Origin: a virus
DNA length: 64,000 bases
Virus record (IMG/VR): IMGVR_UViG_3300050132_000084
Coordinates: 86,146 to 150,145 of that record
Reading direction: 5' to 3' (one strand)
Shown here in pieces: positions 58,321 to 64,000 of this stretch. The notes under the pieces are model-generated. The model worked only from the letters and a program-made list of their open reading frames with translations, was not told the origin of the DNA and ran no database searches. The first letter of the stretch is position 1; each line of letters opens with the position of its first letter. A program made the translations under genes and the position numbers.

Positions 58321-59940
58321 ATGGCTGCATTAACATTAAGAACAACATTAGGATCAGTATTGTCCATCACGCAAATGGACAATAATCTTACATCACTTAA
58401 TGGAAATAGTGCTGCATTAACAACTATTTCATCAATCACCACTTTAACTGGTGGTACAGGTGTTTCATCACCAAATAACCTTGGTCAACAAATTGAAATC
58501 ACTGCCGCTGTAGCTGTCACTATGCCATTGGCTAATACTGCTATTAATGGTGCAGTAATTCAATTTACATCTACAATCACTGGTGCTTCAGTCGTAGCAC
58601 AAGGTTCCGATACATTTTATGTTGGTAATGGTACAGTTACATCATTCACCCTGAATGTCGGTGATACACTAGAATTAGTTTCGAATGGTTCAAATCAGTG
58701 GCTTGCTGCATCAGGATCAGCTACATTGCCATATTCTGCACAAGCCACAACTTTGGTTAATGGTATCCAAACTATAGCAGTTGGTGCTGGTGGTACTTAC
58801 ACTTTGACAACACCACAAGCACTTGCACAGATAATGAAGTTCACTGGTACACTGACATCTAATATAAATGTCATCGTGCCAGCAAATGGTAAAACATTCA
58901 CAGTATGGAATGCTACTACAGGTGCATTCACTTTAACCGTGAAAACATCTAGTGGTTCAGGAATTCTAGTAACACAAGGTATGACACAGGAATTAATCTG
59001 TGAAGGTACAAATATTATTATTGCATCAAACGATTTAGTTGGTGCTGGTATCGCTAGTATAACATCTGTCCAAACTGCCGTAAATGGTCTACAATCAATA
59101 TCCGTAGCAGGTAGTGCTAACGTTACTCTCACTACCGCACAAGCTGCTGAGATGATCATTGTGCTTACTGGTGCTATCACAGCTAATATCACCGTGGCTG
59201 TTCCTGCTGTTACAAAATTCTTCACTGTCCTAAATTCTACTACTGGTGCATTCACCGTCACCGTAATCGCCACTGGTGGTACAGGTGTTGCTGTATCGCA
59301 AGGTTATTCTCAAATATTATATTGTAATGGAACCAATGTTGTATTAGCCGGAAGTGATCTAGCTAGTATTGTACCACCTGTCGCTGCCGGTTGTACCATG
59401 ACAAGTGTTGATGGTAAACATTGGACAAGTGCTTTGACAGGTGCTTTCACAGGAAATAATCAATTAACATATGCCAATCGTGGAAATCTTAGAACAACAG
59501 AAGGGCCAGCTTCTTCTACAACAACTGTTCAATCGTTAGGTGTATTCACATGGGCTTTAGGTTCAACTGAAATTGATGACGATGAAACAGCATTCGCCAG
59601 TGTGACAGGTGTTTGGACGTTGACATCCACTGATCCAGATTATGTGTGGGCCACAACTAATAATGAAATACAACAGGTTTATCTTAAATCATCATTTAAT
59701 CAAACTGTTACAAGTTTATCATCTCTTGCTAATGTAATTTATAATATAGAAGTATTAGGTGCTAACGTGGGTGATTCAGTTATAGTGTCACAACCAAATA
59801 TTATTAATACAATTTCACCATTTATAAATGCATTTGTTTCATCACATAATAATGTAACAGTAAATTTCGTTAGCCAAAATGGTGTCGCCACAAATCTAAA
59901 TACTGGAATGTGGAATGTGCTAGTAATAAGTACCAATTAA
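58321..59940 (+). CDS. Tail fibre-like protein with internal repeats, 539 aa
   Basis: MAALTLRTTLGSVLSITQMD start is common in phage fibre proteins. Three internal units share the pattern NGIQTIAVGAGGTYTLTTPQ, a TG.LT.NI.VIVPA strand, FTVWNATTGAFTLTV and VTQG. The C-terminal 170 residues differ and may be the tip. Function in host contact is inferred from composition and position. Confidence 0.65.
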   Translation: MAALTLRTTLGSVLSITQMDNNLTSLNGNSAALTTISSITTLTGGTGVSSPNNLGQQIEITAAVAVTMPLANTAINGAVIQFTSTITGASVVAQGSDTFYVGNGTVTSFTLNVGDTLELVSNGSNQWLAASGSATLPYSAQATTLVNGIQTIAVGAGGTYTLTTPQALAQIMKFTGTLTSNINVIVPANGKTFTVWNATTGAFTLTVKTSSGSGILVTQGMTQELICEGTNIIIASNDLVGAGIASITSVQTAVNGLQSISVAGSANVTLTTAQAAEMIIVLTGAITANITVAVPAVTKFFTVLNSTTGAFTVTVIATGGTGVAVSQGYSQILYCNGTNVVLAGSDLASIVPPVAAGCTMTSVDGKHWTSALTGAFTGNNQLTYANRGNLRTTEGPASSTTTVQSLGVFTWALGSTEIDDDETAFASVTGVWTLTSTDPDYVWATTNNEIQQVYLKSSFNQTVTSLSSLANVIYNIEVLGANVGDSVIVSQPNIINTISPFINAFVSSHNNVTVNFVSQNGVATNLNTGMWNVLVISTN

Positions 59941-59960
59941 GAATAATTTAAAGGAATTAC

Positions 59961-62945
59961 ATGGGTATCGTTAATGGCATTCTAACCATAGATGCATTAA
60001 ATTCTGGAACACTTTCATCCTCACAGTTGAACACTTCCTTAGCATCAGCTAATAATCTTGGTGGATTCACCATGGCTATAAACGTTAGTAACCAGATTAA
60101 ACAAATATTTGAGAATCCTACAGCTACAAATGCTGTACTTGGTTCATCTACAGCACTATCACTATTATTACAATCACCTACCGCTGTGAGTGCGATGGTT
60201 TCATCACCATTAGCATTGAGTAATATTGCATCAAGTCGTACTATGCAATTATCATTGGCCCAAAATCCAGTCTCAAATAAATTATATCAACCTGTTGCAC
60301 CATGGTCTAATAGAGATATTGGTCAGGATTATTTGGCTTCCAATTTACCAATGGGGGTTACTTTACCTTCATCACAATCATGGTCGGCTGTTGGATATGG
60401 TAATGGAACATTCGTTTGTATTGGTATCACTAGTAGCGTAACAGCATATTCTACCACAAATGGTGCAACATGGACTACTGGTGCAATGCCTTCATCACAA
60501 TCATGGGGTTCAATATGTTTTGGTAATGGAATATTCGTGGCTTTGGCTGGTGATGGTACAAGTTCAACTGTTAATGCATATAGTTCAAATGGAATATCAT
60601 GGACAGCAGGTAGTGCATTACCAAGTTCTACAACATGGGCATCTGTGACATACGGTAATGGAACATTTGTTGCTGTGGCTGGTGGTGCAACTGCAACCAC
60701 TGTTGCGGCATATTCTGCAAATGGAATCACATGGACGGCATCATCTGCTTTACCTATATCACAAAAATGGTCGGCTGTTGGATATGGTAATGGAACATTT
60801 GTGGCAGTGGCTGGTGGTGGTGTTTCAGTGGCTGCATATTCAACAAATGGAATATCATGGACTGCCTCTACTTTACCTTCATCCACAAATTGGTATTCCG
60901 TTACATTTGGTAATGGAACATTTGTGGCAGTGGCTACTGGTGGAACAAGTGCGGCATATAGTTCAAATGGTATCACATGGACTGCCTCTACTTTACCTTC
61001 ATCACAATCATGGACATCTGTGACATACGGTAATGGAACATTTGTTGCTGTGGCTGGTGGAACATTTGCGGCGGCGGCATCATCCACTGACGGTGTAACA
61101 TGGACTTCCAGAACTAATTCAGCAACATCAGGTTCAGTATGTTTTGGTAATGGAACATTTGTGGCAATTGCAACATCAACTTTAAGTGTTAATGTTGCAT
61201 CATTTTTACCTGTACCATCTTCATCTTCTGTATCATTTGGCGGTGGTATACGATTATCAGTTTCATCAGATGGTAGCGTACTTGGTTCATCTGATGGAAT
61301 AAATTGGATTACTAGAAATATTTCCTCAAATCAACAATCATGGAAAACATGTGCCTATGGTGGTGGAGTATATGTCATATTCCCAACATCAGGAAATACA
61401 ATATATTCCAGTACAGATAGTTTCACATGGACAGCAATTACATTGCCAGTTGCTGCAAATTGGTCAAGTGTAACATATGGTAACGGAACATTCGTAGCAA
61501 TTGCAGGATATACTGGATTAAATCAACCTGTTAATACTACAGTTTATTCCACAAATGGTACAACATGGACTGCCAATACAATGCCGTCTGCTTCAGGATG
61601 GTCAAGTATAACATATGGAAGCAGCGTGTTTCTAGCAGTGTCAGGTGGTTATATCGGAGGTACAACTACCGTGGCTGCAACATCAATAAATGGTATAACA
61701 TGGACTGCACAAACGATGCCAGCTTCAGCAAACTGGAAAGGTGTTGCATCTAGTGGCACAACATTTGTAGCCGTGGCTTATGGTGGAACAAATTCAGCAT
61801 ATTCAACCAATGGCGTAACATGGACTACCGCTGCATTACCTATCTCTGCAAATTGGTCTAATGTTACATATGGTAACAGTTTATTTGTAGCAACATCGGA
61901 TGGAACAGTGAATGCGACCACTCCAACTGGTGCAACATGGACACAGCGTAGTGGAGTATATGGTGGTGGTGTGTATGATGGAACAAACTTTGTCATAGCA
62001 AATGCATTCTCTGCCCATACTGCATTTGATGGTTTCACATTTACAAACCGTGTTTTCACCGCGAAACAAGCATGGCAATCTGTTACATATGGTAACAATC
62101 AATTTGTAGCTGTTTCATACAATTCGAATGTTGGTGCATATAGTGCTGATGGAATCACATGGACTACTTCTACATTACCATCAAGTTCAACATGGACATC
62201 CGTGACATACGGTAACGGAATATATGTTGCTGTGGCTGGTGGTGCAACTGCAACCAATATTGCGGCATATTCTGCAAATGGAATCACATGGACGGCATCA
62301 TCTGCTTTACCTAGTTCATCATTATGGCAATCTGTGGCTTACGGTAATGGGGTATTCGTAGCTGGTGGTGGAACAACTACGACATTAGCATATTCTAGTA
62401 ATGGTGCAACATGGACTGCAAGTATATCAGCGTCTGCATCAATAAATTCTATAATATATGGAAATGGAACATTCGTTGGTGTTGGTGGCCCAAATAGTGG
62501 AACTACTGTGGCGATATATTCTAATAATGGCACAACATGGACTACTTCTACATTACCATCAAGTTCAACATGGACATCCGTGACATACGGTAATGGATTA
62601 TTCGTGGCTGTGGCATCATCCACAACAATTTATGCCACAAGTCCTGATGGAATAAGTTGGACTCAACGTGCATTACCAGTATCAATCATTTCTACATCAG
62701 CGACATATGGTAATGGTGTGTTTATGATCGTATGTCAGAATACTGGACAACTTGCAACAAATATTGCATTTGTTTCATCTGATGGTATAAATTGGACTCA
62801 AAGATTCATGCCATTAACATTAAATTGGATATCGAATGCCTACGGTAATGGACAATTCGTGGCATTGGCTGGTGGTTTAATTACGGCTAATCAAGGGAGT
62901 GGAACAGTTAATCCAACCACAAATATTATGACAAGTACCACATAA
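59961..62945 (+). CDS. Tail adhesin-like protein with WxSVxYGNGxFVAV repeats, 994 aa
   Basis: MGIVNGILTIDALNSGTLSS and a helical lead to about 120 anchor the protein. Then about 20 units of near 40 residues follow with W.SVTYGNGTFVAVAGG, AAYSSNGITWTAS.LPSS. This is a BNR/sialidase-like blade pattern (S.NG.TWT), so one or more beta-propellers. Such domains bind surface glycans or proteins. DNA of the units is highly similar, so units can recombine. A paralogue follows at once. Confidence 0.7.
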   Translation: MGIVNGILTIDALNSGTLSSSQLNTSLASANNLGGFTMAINVSNQIKQIFENPTATNAVLGSSTALSLLLQSPTAVSAMVSSPLALSNIASSRTMQLSLAQNPVSNKLYQPVAPWSNRDIGQDYLASNLPMGVTLPSSQSWSAVGYGNGTFVCIGITSSVTAYSTTNGATWTTGAMPSSQSWGSICFGNGIFVALAGDGTSSTVNAYSSNGISWTAGSALPSSTTWASVTYGNGTFVAVAGGATATTVAAYSANGITWTASSALPISQKWSAVGYGNGTFVAVAGGGVSVAAYSTNGISWTASTLPSSTNWYSVTFGNGTFVAVATGGTSAAYSSNGITWTASTLPSSQSWTSVTYGNGTFVAVAGGTFAAAASSTDGVTWTSRTNSATSGSVCFGNGTFVAIATSTLSVNVASFLPVPSSSSVSFGGGIRLSVSSDGSVLGSSDGINWITRNISSNQQSWKTCAYGGGVYVIFPTSGNTIYSSTDSFTWTAITLPVAANWSSVTYGNGTFVAIAGYTGLNQPVNTTVYSTNGTTWTANTMPSASGWSSITYGSSVFLAVSGGYIGGTTTVAATSINGITWTAQTMPASANWKGVASSGTTFVAVAYGGTNSAYSTNGVTWTTAALPISANWSNVTYGNSLFVATSDGTVNATTPTGATWTQRSGVYGGGVYDGTNFVIANAFSAHTAFDGFTFTNRVFTAKQAWQSVTYGNNQFVAVSYNSNVGAYSADGITWTTSTLPSSSTWTSVTYGNGIYVAVAGGATATNIAAYSANGITWTASSALPSSSLWQSVAYGNGVFVAGGGTTTTLAYSSNGATWTASISASASINSIIYGNGTFVGVGGPNSGTTVAIYSNNGTTWTTSTLPSSSTWTSVTYGNGLFVAVASSTTIYATSPDGISWTQRALPVSIISTSATYGNGVFMIVCQNTGQLATNIAFVSSDGINWTQRFMPLTLNWISNAYGNGQFVALAGGLITANQGSGTVNPTTNIMTSTT

Positions 62946-62948
62946 ATA
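62941..62948 (+). promoter_or_regulatory. Late-type box CATAAATA
   Basis: CATAAATATAAG overlapping the end of the previous gene, 32 bases before ATG 62973. Confidence 0.45.
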
Positions 62949-62972
62949 TAAGACGTAAATAAGGAATAATAC

Positions 62973-64000
62973 ATGGGTACTATAAACGGAATTCGATTAT
63001 TCAATGCAATAAATGCAGAATCAATATCATCTTCACAATTAACTACAAATCTTGCATTAGGAACAAATCTTGGTTCATTTCAACAAGCTGTAAACTTGCG
63101 TGGTCAGATTCGTGAATTATTTGAGAATCAATCTGCAATAAACACGTTGTTTGGTTCTACAAGTGCAACTAATGTAGCTACACAATCAAGTACTGCCATG
63201 GGTGCATTATTGAATTCATATGAAGGGTTATCCATCATAAATTCAAGTAGAAGCATGCAAGTATCACTTGGTCAAAATATCAATTCGAATCGTGTTTATC
63301 AACCTATTGCCCCATGGTCTATCAATAATAACGGCACAACTGATCCAGTTTCTACAACATGGTCAACAGGAACTATTGCATCAAATTATTGGTCAAGTGT
63401 GACCTATGGCAATGGAATATATGTTACTGTGGCTGGTAATAATGGTGGTGCTACCACTGTTGCGGCATATTCTAGTAATGGTTTAACATGGACAGCAAGT
63501 GTATTACCTACATCAGCAAATTGGCAGAGTGTAACATACGGTAATGGAATATTCGTGGCTTTGGCTGGTGGTTCAACTGTTAATGCATATAGTGCTGATG
63601 GAATCACATGGACAGCAGGTAGTGCATTACCAAGTTCTACAACATGGGCATCTGTGACATACGGTAATGGAACATTTGTTGCTGTGGCTGGTACAAATAA
63701 AGCAGCATATTCAACAAATGGAATATCATGGACTGCCTCTACTTTACCTTCATCACAATCATGGACATCTGTGACATACGGTAATGGAACATTTGTTGCT
63801 GTGGCTGGTGGTGGTGTTTCAGTGGCTGCATATTCAACAAATGGAATATCATGGACTGCCTCTACTTTACCTTCATCACAATCATGGACATCTGTGACAT
63901 ACGGTAATGGAACATTTGTTGCTGTGGCTGGTGGTGGTGTTTCAGTGGCTGCATATTCAACAAATGGAATATCATGGACTGCCTCTACTTTACCTTCATC
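62973..64000 (+). CDS. Second WxSVxYGNG repeat adhesin (runs off the window)
   Basis: MGTINGIRLFNAINAESISS aligns with the start of the 59961 gene (NGI, SSQL, N.LG.F..A.N). The helical lead contains QIRELFENQSAINTLFGSTS, then the same propeller-like units begin near residue 130. No stop before base 64000. AAGGAA SD. A paralogue by tandem duplication, with its own late-type box. Confidence 0.75.
   Translation, partial: MGTINGIRLFNAINAESISSSQLTTNLALGTNLGSFQQAVNLRGQIRELFENQSAINTLFGSTSATNVATQSSTAMGALLNSYEGLSIINSSRSMQVSLGQNINSNRVYQPIAPWSINNNGTTDPVSTTWSTGTIASNYWSSVTYGNGIYVTVAGNNGGATTVAAYSSNGLTWTASVLPTSANWQSVTYGNGIFVALAGGSTVNAYSADGITWTAGSALPSSTTWASVTYGNGTFVAVAGTNKAAYSTNGISWTASTLPSSQSWTSVTYGNGTFVAVAGGGVSVAAYSTNGISWTASTLPSSQSWTSVTYGNGTFVAVAGGGVSVAAYSTNGISWTASTLPS
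63725..64000 (+). repeat. 123-bp near-perfect tandem repeat in the adhesin gene
   Basis: The 123-base unit (41 codons) at about 63781 recurs almost unchanged at about 63904, and runs to the window end. Very recent amplification of one blade-like unit. Confidence 0.85.

Noticed and set aside
58797-62623. Large antisense ORFs rich in Val/Ala/Pro opposite the adhesin genes
   Set aside because: Mirror images of repeated codons in the fibre genes; no SD, no coding-like neighbours.

Overview
The window is part of the genome of a tailed, T4-like (contractile-tail) bacteriophage, probably infecting a Gram-negative bacterium. The base composition is AT-rich. The evidence is a set of recognisable T4-type genes: a 33-59-32 replication/late-transcription cluster, gp26-, gp27-, gp48-, gp53-, gp25-, gp5-, gp6-, gp7- and gp8-like baseplate proteins, a gp4-like head completion protein, T4-type polynucleotide kinase/phosphatase, RNA ligase and dCMP deaminase. 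Two promoter classes are visible: consensus-like sigma70 promoters before early genes, and T4-late-type TATAAATA or GATAAATA boxes before virion genes. No tRNA, CRISPR array, integrase or reverse transcriptase was seen. Phage or host species cannot be named from the sequence alone.

Layout. 1-5.6 kb (+): a partial gene, lysozyme, two proteins with T4-capsid-targeting-like N-termini, a secreted SleB-type hydrolase, then gp33, gp59 and gp32, closed by a strong terminator. 5.65-9.06 kb (-): a tape-measure-like coiled protein, a holin-like protein and a gp26-like gene with a candidate -1 frameshift extension. 9.1-15.2 kb (+): many small early genes in overlapping chains, ending in a GC-rich islet that carries a ubiquitin-like (multiubiquitin-type) beta-grasp protein. 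15.2-19.1 kb (-): ADP-ribosyltransferase, gp27-like hub, gp53, gp48. 19.1-21.7 kb (+): gp4 and tail genes. 21.7-27.8 kb (-): one long early operon with 5'-kinase/3'-phosphatase and RNA ligase (RNA repair). 27.9-30.1 kb (+): small early genes and dCMP deaminase. 30.1-35 kb (-): a deoxyribosyltransferase-like gene and a train of repeat proteins. 35-37.6 kb (+): a gp5-like spike with two putative cell-wall hydrolase domains. 37.6-39.7 kb (-): a TPR glycosyltransferase, an unexplained island and a small early gene. 39.9-40.4 kb: a second GC-rich islet with an XRE-type regulator. 40.5-64 kb (+): an Acb1-like 2H phosphoesterase, the baseplate wedge genes 25, 6, 7 and 8 interleaved with repeat proteins, a 1870-residue DUF4815-like protein and modular tail-fibre or adhesin proteins running off the end.

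The most unusual feature is a family of 18 loci (about 10.8 kb, one sixth of the window, roughly 120 repeat units) encoding 24-residue repeats that resemble leucine-rich-repeat-variant (LRV)/HEAT-like repeats. Each open member has the same N-terminal cap, an almost invariant DNA core, and three short variable slots filled from small menus of alternatives. Members are placed at the stop codons of phage genes through TAATG overlaps, including between wedge genes 25/6, 6/7 and before 8. They are tandemly amplified, and they carry one of two C-terminal tails that predicts whether the next gene is another family member or an ordinary phage gene. A local tandem duplication at 44.9-46.3 kb, a pair of fusions to ordinary phage genes and several decayed members show that the family is expanding and recombining. 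Its function is unknown.

Several ordinary small genes carry one-base frameshifts, mostly at short homopolymers. These could be true decay or residual assembly errors, and they should be checked before any is called a pseudogene.
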